Below are positions 24,736-32,126 of a stretch of 35,391 nt of DNA, piece after piece. The notes under the pieces were generated by a model. It ran no database searches and was not told the origin of the DNA. It saw only the letters and a list, made by a program, of their open reading frames with translations. Every line of letters begins with the position of its first letter. Positions within the stretch are counted from its first letter, which is position 1. Location of the stretch: NCBI GenBank assembly GCA_945860165.1, contig CAMAPL010000023.1, positions 1 to 35,391 of the forward strand, given 5' to 3'. The position numbers and the translations under genes are program-made. The stretch is from Rhizobium sp. Q54. Lineage in GTDB: Bacteria > Pseudomonadota > Alphaproteobacteria > Micropepsales > Micropepsaceae.

Positions 24736-25658
24736 TGATGCGGGTCGGCTGGTTCGCAGCCTGGATGATGGCGGTCATGGTGATCGCCGTTGTTCCCTCG
24801 CAGGCGCAGGAGCTGAACCTTCGCGGCGCCATTGACTTTCACGTTCATCAGGGCCCCGACAGCGTCAAGCGCGCCATTGATGCCGACGATCTGGCGCGGC
24901 TGAGTAAGTCCATGGGCATGCGCGGCATGGTGATGAAGAACCATTGGCAGCCCACCGCATCGCTGGCCTATCTGATGCGCAAGCAGGTGCCAGACTTCGA
25001 GATTTTCGGCGGTGTCACCCAGAACATCGCACTGGGCGGCATCAATCTGGAAGCGGTCAAGCGCATGGTCGCCACCCAGGGGGGGTATGGCCGGGTGATA
25101 TGGCTACCCACATTCGACAATGACACGCCGGTCAAGCGGGCGAAGAACCAGGCATCTGTACCGATCTCAAAAGACGGCAAGCTGCTGCCCAGCGTGCTAG
25201 AACTGATCGCCTGGATCGGCACCCAGCCTGGGCTGGTGCTGGAAACCGGCCATGCCACGCCGCAAGAAGGCCTTGCGATTATTCGCGAAGCGAAGGCCCG
25301 CGGCATCAAGCATATCGTGGTCACGCATGCACCCGACCTTGGCTGGACGGTGGAGCAGATGCGCGAGGCAGGCGCGCAGGGCGCCTATCTGGAATTTGTC
25401 TATCATTCCACGCTGGGCAGCGGTCAGGCTGAAAAGCTGAAAAGCTATGCCAGCATGATCCGCGCCGTCGGCCCTAGGCACTGCATCATGGCTACCGATC
25501 TGGGCGATGTACCACCCGGCACCAACTATCCGCTGGAGCCGCAGGGTTTTCTGGAGTTCATGCAGGCGATGCACAAGGAAGGCATCCCGGTTGCCGATAT
25601 AAACCTGATGTCTAAGACTAATCCCGCTCTGGCGCTGGGGCTAAATCCGGCGCCCTGA
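24735..25658 (+). CDS. Exported amidohydrolase-like protein of the DUF6282 type
   Basis: ATG 24735 overlaps the preceding TGA; ATG 24738 is equally possible. The leader MMRVGWFAAWMMAVMVIAVVPSQAQ is a Sec signal, giving 307 residues in all. The mature part begins GAIDFHVHQGPDSVKRAIDADDLA, with a HxH metal motif of amidohydrolase type. GLVLETGHATPQEGLAIIREAK, HIVVTHAP and IMATDLGDVPPGTNYPLEPQG supply later His and Asp ligands. This pattern fits DUF6282 metal-dependent hydrolases, whose reaction is not established. Pairing an exported hydrolase with a leaderless DapA-like enzyme implies hydrolysis outside, then cleavage inside. Confidence 0.75.
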   Translation: MMRVGWFAAWMMAVMVIAVVPSQAQELNLRGAIDFHVHQGPDSVKRAIDADDLARLSKSMGMRGMVMKNHWQPTASLAYLMRKQVPDFEIFGGVTQNIALGGINLEAVKRMVATQGGYGRVIWLPTFDNDTPVKRAKNQASVPISKDGKLLPSVLELIAWIGTQPGLVLETGHATPQEGLAIIREAKARGIKHIVVTHAPDLGWTVEQMREAGAQGAYLEFVYHSTLGSGQAEKLKSYASMIRAVGPRHCIMATDLGDVPPGTNYPLEPQGFLEFMQAMHKEGIPVADINLMSKTNPALALGLNPAP

Positions 25659-25782
25659 ACCCGGCCTCGCCAGGGACGATCGTTGCCGGGGCGCGATTCC
25701 CGCAGCCCCCGAAACATAGTATATTTATTCGCGCTAATCTGAGCATGCACGGGGTAACTGTGCCGAAGACTTCTGGAGCTCC

Positions 25783-25872
25783 ATGCAATTGTTCCGGGTT
25801 TTCTTTTGGGCACTTGCCATCCCGCTGCTATTGGCGGGCGGTCCGGTTTGTGTCCAAGCGCCTGCCGCCTAG
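25783..25872 (+). pseudogene. Orphan signal-peptide stub
   Basis: ATG 25783 opens 29 codons encoding MQLFRVFFWALAIPLLLAGG and VCVQAPAA, a convincing signal peptide, and then meets TAG at 25870-25872. The same frame runs 13 more codons to a TAA that falls in the end of the convergent PdxA-family gene. No mature domain exists. It is best read as the 5' remnant of an exported-protein gene whose body was deleted. The surrounding 25659-25906 gap otherwise holds a GC-rich imperfect hairpin near 25686-25712 and an AT-rich stretch near 25715-25738. Confidence 0.4.
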
Positions 25873-25906
25873 CAGCCTGCCACCGCGTATCGCAAGTTGC
25901 CGGGCG

Positions 25907-26908
25907 TCAGGTAAGCCGCCCCGCGCCCATCTTGGCCGCCAGCAGATAGGCCTGGGTCATGGCTTCGGCATTGGCCTTGCCCTGGCCGACAATATCGAAG
26001 GCGGTGCCGTGCGCCGGTGTGGTGATGGGCGCTGGCAGACCGCCCGCCACGGTGACGCCGCGCTCAAAGCCCATCAGCTTGACAGCCACCTGTCCCTGGT
26101 CGTGATACATGGTGACGATGGAATCCAGCACGCCATCGCGCGCCTTCAGGAAGATCGTGTCGGCGGGATAGGGCCCCTGGATGGGAAAGCCTTCTGCGTT
26201 CAGCTCGCGCGCTGCCGGTTCGATGATGTCGATTTCCTCGCGGCCGCAAGTGCCACCGTCGCCGCCATGGGGATTGAGCGCCGCCACCGCGACACGCGGC
26301 TCGGCGAAGCCGGCGTTTTTCAGCGTTTTATAAGTCAGCCGCGCTGCAGCCTTGATACGGTCCTTGGTTACATATTTGGGAATATCAGCCAGCGGGATAT
26401 GGCTGGAAATGCGCGAGGTCCACAGAGTGCCCAGCGTGTTGAACTCGCAGAAATATTCCGTCACGCCGAAATAATCAGCGAAGAAATGCAGCTCGTCCTC
26501 GAAATCCATGCCACCTTTCTTCATCGCCTGCTTGTTGAGCGGGGCAAAGCAGATGGCGTCACTGTCGCCGCGTCGCACCGCGTCCAGGCAGTCCGTCAGC
26601 GCCAGGCGCGCGCCGGTTCCGGCAGCGGGCGTCATTTCGCCGGGGATCACATCGGCCTGCGACACAGTTTCGGTCTGAAGAAATAGCGGGACGCCGTCGC
26701 CGCTCCGAACATCCTTCCAGTCGTGTATCACTTTGACCGGAGATGTCATGCCCGCCGCGCGTTGGGCATCCGCCCAGACCCAGGCATCGCCCACCAGCAC
26801 CAGCTGCGCGACGTCTTTTATCTCGGGGCGGGCCAGCAGCCTGGCCACCAGTTCCGGCCCGATGCCGCACGCATCGCCGAAGGTAACCGCGACTACAGGT
26901 TTTTTCAT
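25907..26908 (-). CDS. PdxA-family (4-hydroxythreonine-4-phosphate dehydrogenase-like) NAD-dependent dehydrogenase
   Basis: The 333-residue protein opens VAVTFGDACGIGPELVARLL, where classic PdxA has GDPAGIGPE. Metal-ligand histidines are visible in SSHIPLADIP, LNPHGGDGG and TTPAHGTAFD, with APLNKQAMKKGG and MYHDQGQVAVK also present, so the enzyme should be active. PdxA makes a vitamin B6 precursor, but paralogues (PdxA2, TphB-like) oxidise four-carbon sugar-acid phosphates or aromatic dihydrodiols. Its place at the end of a catabolic operon, overlapping the cytochrome gene by four bases and far from other pdx genes, favours a catabolic paralogue. The substrate is unproven. Confidence 0.85.
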   Translation of the reverse strand: MKKPVVAVTFGDACGIGPELVARLLARPEIKDVAQLVLVGDAWVWADAQRAAGMTSPVKVIHDWKDVRSGDGVPLFLQTETVSQADVIPGEMTPAAGTGARLALTDCLDAVRRGDSDAICFAPLNKQAMKKGGMDFEDELHFFADYFGVTEYFCEFNTLGTLWTSRISSHIPLADIPKYVTKDRIKAAARLTYKTLKNAGFAEPRVAVAALNPHGGDGGTCGREEIDIIEPAARELNAEGFPIQGPYPADTIFLKARDGVLDSIVTMYHDQGQVAVKLMGFERGVTVAGGLPAPITTPAHGTAFDIVGQGKANAEAMTQAYLLAAKMGAGRLT

Positions 26909-27858
26909 GGTTTCACCGGTAGGGACGCCAGATAGGCAGTGATGTTGACGATATCGCTGCTGGTCATTTTCGCCACCGACGGCTTCATCATCGCCGCCAT
27001 CGGGCCGTGCCGCGCCTCGGTCTGGAAGTCATGCAGCTGGCGCGCCAGATAGCTGGGGGAGCGGCCAGAAATGCCGGGAATAGCGGCGCGGCCTTCCATG
27101 CTGGCGCCGTGGCACATGGCGCAGGAGGCGGCCAGCGCCTTGCCCCTGGCCAGCGCGCCCACCGGCACATAGGCGACGAAGTTGGCGCGCGGATCGCGCA
27201 GCTGTTCGCGCGCGACATCTTCCGGCATCTCGATGACGCGGTTGCCGATCGGTTCGCGCGGCGTGCCGTCAACCGGCAGCCACAGGCCGTCTTGGCTGCG
27301 CAGCTTGGGCACGGTTTCGGTCTCAACTACCTTGATTGGAACGGTGGGCGGCAGCGCCGCATAATAGGCCGCAGTCTCGGCGATCTCCTCATCAGTCATC
27401 GCCTTGGCGAAGCCCACCATCTGCTGGGCATTCTTCTTGCGCGGTTCTGAAGTGGTGCGCAGGCCGTTTTTCATGTCCTGCATCTGGTGGGCGAGATAGT
27501 CGGCATTCAGCCCGGCAATGCCCGCATTCTGCGGCCGACCCTTGCCGTTGGGGTAATGACAGGCGGCACAGGCGGTGATCTGGCGCGTCGGATCGCCCGC
27601 CGCGATTAGCGCCGGCATGGCGGGGTGATCGCTAGGGTACCAGTCTGCCGGCGGCTTGCGTCCCGCGCCGCTGATCTGGCTGCGAGTGAATTTCCCCTGC
27701 GATCCGGGCAGGGTAAAGACGGTGCCATCATCCTTTGGCGCAGTGGCTTCATTCTCCGGCGTGGGCACGGCATAGGCCCAATCGGGATAGTTGGGCGCCT
27801 GCGCCCAGGCGGCGGCGCTCGCAAGCAGGACCAATACAAACGCCAGATTCGCCTTCAT
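26905..27858 (-). CDS. Secreted dihaem cytochrome c
   Basis: ATG 27858 overlaps the upstream stop (ATGA) and gives a good leader (MKANLAFVLVLLASAAAWAQA). The longer open frame upstream is not coding here. The 317-residue protein has two class I cytochrome domains: CAACH at 97-101 and CAMCH at 246-250. Each has a downstream Met region (QMQDMKNGLR, PMAAMM) and NADYLAHQM or SPSYLARQL helices typical of dihaem cytochromes that serve alcohol and sugar dehydrogenases. It likely accepts electrons from the PQQ dehydrogenases and passes them to a terminal oxidase. Its place in the Gfo/isomerase operon implies that one upstream oxidation is periplasmic. Confidence 0.88.
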   Translation of the reverse strand: MKANLAFVLVLLASAAAWAQAPNYPDWAYAVPTPENEATAPKDDGTVFTLPGSQGKFTRSQISGAGRKPPADWYPSDHPAMPALIAAGDPTRQITACAACHYPNGKGRPQNAGIAGLNADYLAHQMQDMKNGLRTTSEPRKKNAQQMVGFAKAMTDEEIAETAAYYAALPPTVPIKVVETETVPKLRSQDGLWLPVDGTPREPIGNRVIEMPEDVAREQLRDPRANFVAYVPVGALARGKALAASCAMCHGASMEGRAAIPGISGRSPSYLARQLHDFQTEARHGPMAAMMKPSVAKMTSSDIVNITAYLASLPVKP

Positions 27859-29015
27859 GCCGGAACACTGACCCAGGCGCGGCTTTTGTGACTGACCAGC
27901 TCGGCGTCCAAGATTTTCATCTGCCGCAACCCGTCCGCCATCTGCGGATAATCTGGCGTCAGGGAAGGGTCGGCGATGGAGGCATAGAAGCGGCGGAACA
28001 GCTGCTTGAAGGTGTCGGGATAGCCTTCGGCATGGCCGCCGGGATAATCGGCGAAGCCCTGCGCCTGTTCGTGCAACAGCGACGGGTCTTTCAACAGGAT
28101 CTGGTTGGGCGCATTGCGATGGCCCAGCCACAATTCCTCGGGACGTTCCTGGCACCAGGAGACGCCGCCCTTGGTGCCGTAAATCTCCATCACCAGCCTG
28201 TTCTTGCGTCCCGCCGAAACCTGGCTGGCGGTCATGGTGCCGCGCGCCTTGCCCATGCGGAACAGGGTGGCGCCGAAATCCTCGGTGACCACCTGCGTAT
28301 CCACGGTCTCGCCCGCCACGCCCAGCTTGCGGGTAAAGCTTTCGCCGCCTTCCCCACTTGAATTAACAACCGGCTGCTTGCGCGTGGGATGAAAAATCTG
28401 CAGGTCGCTGCACACGTCGGTGACCTTCAAGCCGCTGAGATATTCGGCCATGTCGAAAAAGTGCGAGCCGATATCGGCCATCACCCGCGATGGACCGCTG
28501 ACCTTGGGGTCTACCCGCCAGTTCCAGTCGGACTCAAACAGCATCCAGTCCTGGGAATAGGTGCCTTGTACCACCAGGATCTCGCCCAACTCGCCCGCTT
28601 CGCGCATCCGACGGATCTGCTGCACCATCGGATAGTAACGCAGATTGTGGCACAGCCCGCCGCGCAGCTTCTTTGCCGCCACCAGGTTGGTCAGTTCCAG
28701 TGCTTGCGCCACGCTCATCGCCAGCGGCTTTTCGCACAGCACATGCTTGCCGGCTTCCAGCGCCGCCTTGGCGATCATGAAATGCGAGGCATTAGGCGTG
28801 GTGATATGCACCGCGTCGATGGACGGATCATGGATCACGTCCTTCAAGTCGCCGGTCACGTTCAGAACATTGTATCCCGCGCCGGCCGCTTTCGCTTTCT
28901 CCAGCGAAGTGCCCACCACTTCCACGACATCCACATTCTCGACGCGGCGCAGCGCTTCCAGATGCACCCGGCCCATGAAACCGGTGCCGATAACGGCGGT
29001 TCTGATCCGGTTCAC
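27855..29015 (-). CDS. Gfo/Idh/MocA-family NAD(P)-dependent sugar oxidoreductase
   Basis: The 386-residue protein starts at GTG 29015, one base after the isomerase stop, so it is probably translationally coupled. VIGTGFMGRVH holds the dinucleotide motif (Gly10, Gly12, Gly15). HITTPNASHF and HVLCEKPLAM (Glu95-Lys96-Pro97) carry the family signatures. The C-terminal half has SRVMADIGSHFFDMAEYLSG with the usual Asp and His of the active site. No leader is seen, so it is cytoplasmic. Members oxidise or reduce sugars, inositols or 3-keto-sugars. The pairing with a xylose-isomerase-like enzyme is classic for inositol or 3-keto-glycoside breakdown. The substrate is not determined. Confidence 0.9.
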   Translation of the reverse strand: MNRIRTAVIGTGFMGRVHLEALRRVENVDVVEVVGTSLEKAKAAGAGYNVLNVTGDLKDVIHDPSIDAVHITTPNASHFMIAKAALEAGKHVLCEKPLAMSVAQALELTNLVAAKKLRGGLCHNLRYYPMVQQIRRMREAGELGEILVVQGTYSQDWMLFESDWNWRVDPKVSGPSRVMADIGSHFFDMAEYLSGLKVTDVCSDLQIFHPTRKQPVVNSSGEGGESFTRKLGVAGETVDTQVVTEDFGATLFRMGKARGTMTASQVSAGRKNRLVMEIYGTKGGVSWCQERPEELWLGHRNAPNQILLKDPSLLHEQAQGFADYPGGHAEGYPDTFKQLFRRFYASIADPSLTPDYPQMADGLRQMKILDAELVSHKSRAWVSVPA

Positions 29016-29016
29016 C

Positions 29017-29976
29017 TTATACCCACCAGGCCGCGGCTGGCTTTTCCTTGATGATCAGCTGGTGCAGCAGCGCCGCCGCCTTGCTCAACCCTTCATCGGC
29101 CGACATCAAACTGTCTTCGTGTTCGATGGACAGGACATTGTCATAGCCATACATGCGCAGAGTGGAGATGAACTCGCCCCACCATTCCGCGCTGTGGCCA
29201 TAGCCAACGGTGCGGAACATCCAGGAGCGGGCGCGCTCTTTTGTATAAGGCTTGGTGTCCAGCACCCCGGTCATCGCCATGTTGGCGCTATACATCTGGG
29301 TGTCCTTGGCATGCACATAATGGATGGCGTCGCCCAGGATGCGCACCGCATCAATTGGCTCGATGCCCTGCCAGAACAGATGGCTGGGATCGAGATTGGC
29401 GCCCACAGACTTGCCCGCGATAGCGCGCAAGCGCAGCATCGTTTCAGGATTGTAGACTACGAAACCCGGATGCATCTCGATGGCGATCTTCACGCCATGA
29501 TCGGCGGCGAACTTTCCATGGGCCTTCCAGTAAGGCGTCACCACCTCGGTCCACTGCCATTCCAGGATTTCCAGAAAATCCGGCGGCCAGGGGCAGGTGA
29601 CCCAGTTGGGAAATTTTGAATTCACCGAGTCGCCGGGGCAGCCGGAGAAGTCCACCACCGTGTCGACGCCCAGTTTTTCCGCCAGTAGGATGGTCTTGCG
29701 GCTCACCTCCGCATGCTTGGTGGAGATCGCCTTGTCTGGATGCAGTGGATTGCCGTGGCTGGACAGGGCCGAAATGGTCATGCCGGCATCGGCGATCTTG
29801 CTTTTGAAGGTCTGCAGCTCGGCCGGATTGTCCAGCATGGACAGCTTGGCATGGGCGTCGCCCGGATAATTGCCGGTGCCGAATTCCACCGTGTCGATAT
29901 CCAGCGACTTGAGCTTCTTCAGCACGGCGTCGAGCGGCAGGCCTGACAGCAATGGCGTGAAAACACCGACCTTCAT
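29017..29976 (-). CDS. Sugar phosphate isomerase/epimerase (xylose isomerase-like TIM barrel)
   Basis: The 319-residue cytoplasmic protein has GGAGG eleven bases before its ATG. Metal-ligand candidates lie in the expected places: VKIAIEMHPG (Glu167, His169), GANLDPSHLFW (Asp196, His199), YVHAKDTQ (His222, Asp225) and LSIEHEDSL (Glu285, Glu287). The family includes inosose dehydratases, hydroxypyruvate isomerase, tagatose epimerases and 3-keto-glucoside enzymes. It sits directly before the Gfo/Idh/MocA gene with a single-base gap and probably acts on its substrate or product. EFGTGNYPGDAH near the start matches a subgroup common in such pairs. Confidence 0.88.
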   Translation of the reverse strand: MKVGVFTPLLSGLPLDAVLKKLKSLDIDTVEFGTGNYPGDAHAKLSMLDNPAELQTFKSKIADAGMTISALSSHGNPLHPDKAISTKHAEVSRKTILLAEKLGVDTVVDFSGCPGDSVNSKFPNWVTCPWPPDFLEILEWQWTEVVTPYWKAHGKFAADHGVKIAIEMHPGFVVYNPETMLRLRAIAGKSVGANLDPSHLFWQGIEPIDAVRILGDAIHYVHAKDTQMYSANMAMTGVLDTKPYTKERARSWMFRTVGYGHSAEWWGEFISTLRMYGYDNVLSIEHEDSLMSADEGLSKAAALLHQLIIKEKPAAAWWV

Positions 29977-29991
29977 GACAATCCTCCAACC

Positions 29992-30006
29992 GCCCCGTTT
30001 CGGGGC
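29992..30006 (-). promoter_or_regulatory. Hairpin just before the isomerase ribosome-binding site
   Basis: GCCCCG-AAA-CGGGGC forms a tight six-pair stem (symmetrical on both strands) only a few bases before GGAGG of the isomerase gene. It lies in the 74-base gap after the sorbosone-dehydrogenase-like gene. There is no T-run, so it is more likely to affect mRNA stability or translation than to terminate. Evidence is structural only. Confidence 0.3.
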
Positions 30007-30050
30007 TTGTGGCGGGATTTCAGACTATCGGGAGAAGGGACGCAACCGGC

Positions 30051-31343
30051 TTATTGCGCCACCCGCCACACCGCATTGCCCACATCGTCGGCCACCAGTA
30101 GACCGCCGCGCTTGTCGACGGCGATGCCCACGGGGCGGCCCTGCGCCTTACCGTCTTCAGTGAGGAAGCCGCTCAGCAATTCGCGGGGAGCGCCTGACGG
30201 CGTGTCATTGTTGAACGGAATGAAGATGACGCGATAGCCGCTCAGCGGCCTTCTGTTCCAGGAACCATGCTGGCTGACGAACGCGCCATGGCTCAGACCC
30301 TCGCCCAGCTTGGCGCCAGTCGAAAAGGTCACGCCCAGCGATCCGGTATGCGCGCCCACGGCATAGTCGGGCGAAATCGCCTTGGCCACCAGGTCAGGCC
30401 GTTCCGGCGTGACGCGATGGTCGACGTGCTCGCCGAAATAGGAATAGGGCCAGCCATAGAAGCCGCCATCCTGCACGCTGGTGATATAGTCGGGCACCAG
30501 GTCGCCGCCGATTTCGTCGCGCTCGTTCACCGCTGTCCAAAGCTTGCCGCTCTGCGTGAAGAACATGCCGTTGGGATTGCGCAGGCCGGTGGCGAAGATG
30601 CGGTGAGTCTTGGTTGCGGGATCGACTTCCCAGATCGCGGCCCGGCCTTCTTCCTCGGCCATGCCGTTCTCGCCGACATTGGAGTTGGAGCCGACCGTGA
30701 CATACAGCTTGCTGCCGTCCGGGCTGGCGATCACGTTCTTGGTCCAGTGATGGTTGCGCGGCCCCGCGGGTAGATCGACGATCTTTTCGCCCTGGCCTGT
30801 GAGCTGCGTCGCGCCGTCCTTGTAGGTAAAGCGCAGCACCGCATCGGTGTTGGCGACGTAGAAGCTCTCGCCGACCAGCGCCATGCCGAAAGGCGAATTC
30901 AGGCCACTGACAAAGGTGCTGCGGGTTTCGACGGTGCCGTCGCCGTCCGTGTCGCGCAGCAGGGTGATGCGGTTGGCGCTGGGCGTGTCGGCACCCGCCA
31001 TGCCCATGATCTTCTTCTGCACCCACGCCATGACGCCGCCGCCGCTTCTGGCCGGCGCGTTGGTTTCTGCCACCAGCACATCGCCATTGGGCAACACGCA
31101 CAACCAGCGCGGATGGTCCAGATCGCGGGCGAAGGGCGTGACGGTATAGCCCTTGCCGGCGGCCGGCATGGCGCCGGCCGGCCAGCCCGTTGCCTTTGCA
31201 ATGTGCACGCGGGGAATTGTCTCTTTTCTGGGCGCGGGCAGGTCGGGCTTGGGACCGTAACCGACCTGGGCCAGCAGCTTGGCATTGTCGCCGCAACCGC
31301 CAAGCGCCAAGGCCGCGATTGTGACAATCAGAATGATACGCAT
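30051..31343 (-). CDS. L-sorbosone dehydrogenase-like PQQ lipoprotein (soluble GDH fold)
   Basis: ATG 31343 gives a 430-residue protein with a lipoprotein leader (MRIILIVTIAALALGGC, lipobox LGGC, lipidated Cys17). An upstream in-frame ATG would bury that leader. The six-bladed propeller shows HPRWLCVLPNGDVLVAETN, LRDTDGDGTVETRSTF, NHHWTKNVIASPDGSKLYVTVGSN with the probable catalytic His, ATGLRNPNGMFF with the PQQ-binding Arg, and DGGFYGWPYSYFG. Such proteins oxidise sorbosone or other aldoses in the periplasm. It heads the minus-strand operon that also makes the dihaem cytochrome, a likely electron acceptor. The promoter region contains a large nested palindrome (31378-31441). Confidence 0.88.
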   Translation of the reverse strand: MRIILIVTIAALALGGCGDNAKLLAQVGYGPKPDLPAPRKETIPRVHIAKATGWPAGAMPAAGKGYTVTPFARDLDHPRWLCVLPNGDVLVAETNAPARSGGGVMAWVQKKIMGMAGADTPSANRITLLRDTDGDGTVETRSTFVSGLNSPFGMALVGESFYVANTDAVLRFTYKDGATQLTGQGEKIVDLPAGPRNHHWTKNVIASPDGSKLYVTVGSNSNVGENGMAEEEGRAAIWEVDPATKTHRIFATGLRNPNGMFFTQSGKLWTAVNERDEIGGDLVPDYITSVQDGGFYGWPYSYFGEHVDHRVTPERPDLVAKAISPDYAVGAHTGSLGVTFSTGAKLGEGLSHGAFVSQHGSWNRRPLSGYRVIFIPFNNDTPSGAPRELLSGFLTEDGKAQGRPVGIAVDKRGGLLVADDVGNAVWRVAQ

Positions 31344-31377
31344 TGAGACATATCCGGGGGTGGGATTACGGAAGCGC

Positions 31378-31441
31378 TCCAATAGCAGCGTTGGTTCCGG
31401 ATTGGGACCGGAACCAACGTCGCACTCCGCGCGCTATTGGA
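31378..31441. promoter_or_regulatory. Nested perfect inverted repeats in divergent intergenic region
   Basis: The inner arms CGTTGGTTCCGG (31389-31400) and CCGGAACCAACG (31408-31419) pair perfectly over 12 bases around a seven-base loop. The outer arms TCCAATAGC (31378-31386) and GCTATTGGA (31433-31441) also pair perfectly over nine bases. The structure sits between the divergent sorbosone-dehydrogenase-like gene and a small ORF. It could be a double operator, a cruciform, a transcript hairpin, or a palindromic mobile repeat. No regulator for it is seen in the window. Confidence 0.6.
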
Positions 31442-31472
31442 TCTAAGAACAGTCTCATGACAGGAGTGTAAG

Positions 31473-31634
31473 ATGTCTCTCTTCAAGAATAAGGAAGACG
31501 ATCATGCTGGCAGCGGTATCGACAAACCGGCGCCTAAAACGATTGTCGAGAAGGTGGTGGAGACGGTGAAGTCCGTCGGCCAGGCCGGCGCGCCGCCGGT
31601 TCCGACGCCCGCTCCCAAGCCCAGCCCGCGCTGA
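31473..31634 (+). CDS. Small 53-residue protein, unknown function
   Basis: ATG 31473 follows AGGAG with good spacing. The protein is hydrophilic: MSLFKNKEDDHAGSGIDKPA, a short amphipathic helix (TIVEKVVETVKSVG), and a Pro/Ala tail ending PTPAPKPSPR. It has no signal peptide and no membrane segment. The good ribosome site and regular composition favour a real gene. I do not recognise a family. It lies between the nested palindrome and the GH67 remnant. Confidence 0.5.
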   Translation: MSLFKNKEDDHAGSGIDKPAPKTIVEKVVETVKSVGQAGAPPVPTPAPKPSPR

Positions 31635-31705
31635 TTTGTAGCAGGCTCCAATTCTGTTAAGACCTCGCCAGTAGATCGGTGCAAACCGCCGCCGGGGGAG
31701 GTTCG

Positions 31706-32118
31706 ATGTGTCTTCACGCCTGTGCGCTGCTGTTGACGGCCTGGTGTCTGGCGCTGCCCGCGCAGGCCGAGACCGGCTACGACCTGTGGCTGCGCTACAC
31801 ACCGATCGAGGCGCAGCACAAAGACCGCTATGCCGTCAGCCAGTTGGTTGCTGGTACGTCTTCGCCGACACTGGATGTCGCCCGAGCTGAGCTGACACGC
31901 GGCTTGGCCGGCATGTTGGGCGCCGCGCCCGCGGTGGCCAGCGCGGTGACAGGTGACGGCGCGCTGGTCATCGGCACGCCCGCATCCTCAACCACTGGGA
32001 CAATCTCGACCGCTCGGTCGAGCGCGATATCGAAAGCCGCACCCTGGCGCGCGCGGTGAAATACCACTGCGAGTACCGCGTGCTGCTCAATGGCCGCAAG
32101 ACGGTGATTTTCGGCTAA
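31706..32118 (+). pseudogene. GH67 alpha-glucuronidase remnant with internal deletion
   Basis: ATG 31706 follows GGGGGAGG and starts a leader (MCLHACALLLTAWCLALPAQA). The next part, ETGYDLWLRYTPIEAQHKDR and then SPTLDVARAELTRGLAGMLG, ending in ALVIGTP, matches the N-terminal domain of family 67 alpha-glucuronidases. At about 31975-31981 the sequence jumps to [15 protein letters not shown] in another frame, a signature of the GH67 catalytic domain normally found about 60 or more residues later. About 30 further codons I do not recognise ([19 protein letters not shown] and on) follow to TAA at 32118. The enzyme would release methylglucuronate from xylan-derived oligosaccharides. The remnant is inactive but is a clue to the ancestral substrate. 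Confidence 0.75.
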
Positions 32119-32126
32119 GCCAAAAG

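Noticed and set aside
27859-28155. Upstream extension of the dihaem cytochrome frame
   Set aside because: It lies within the Gfo/Idh/MocA coding region, and ATG 27858 gives a proper signal peptide.
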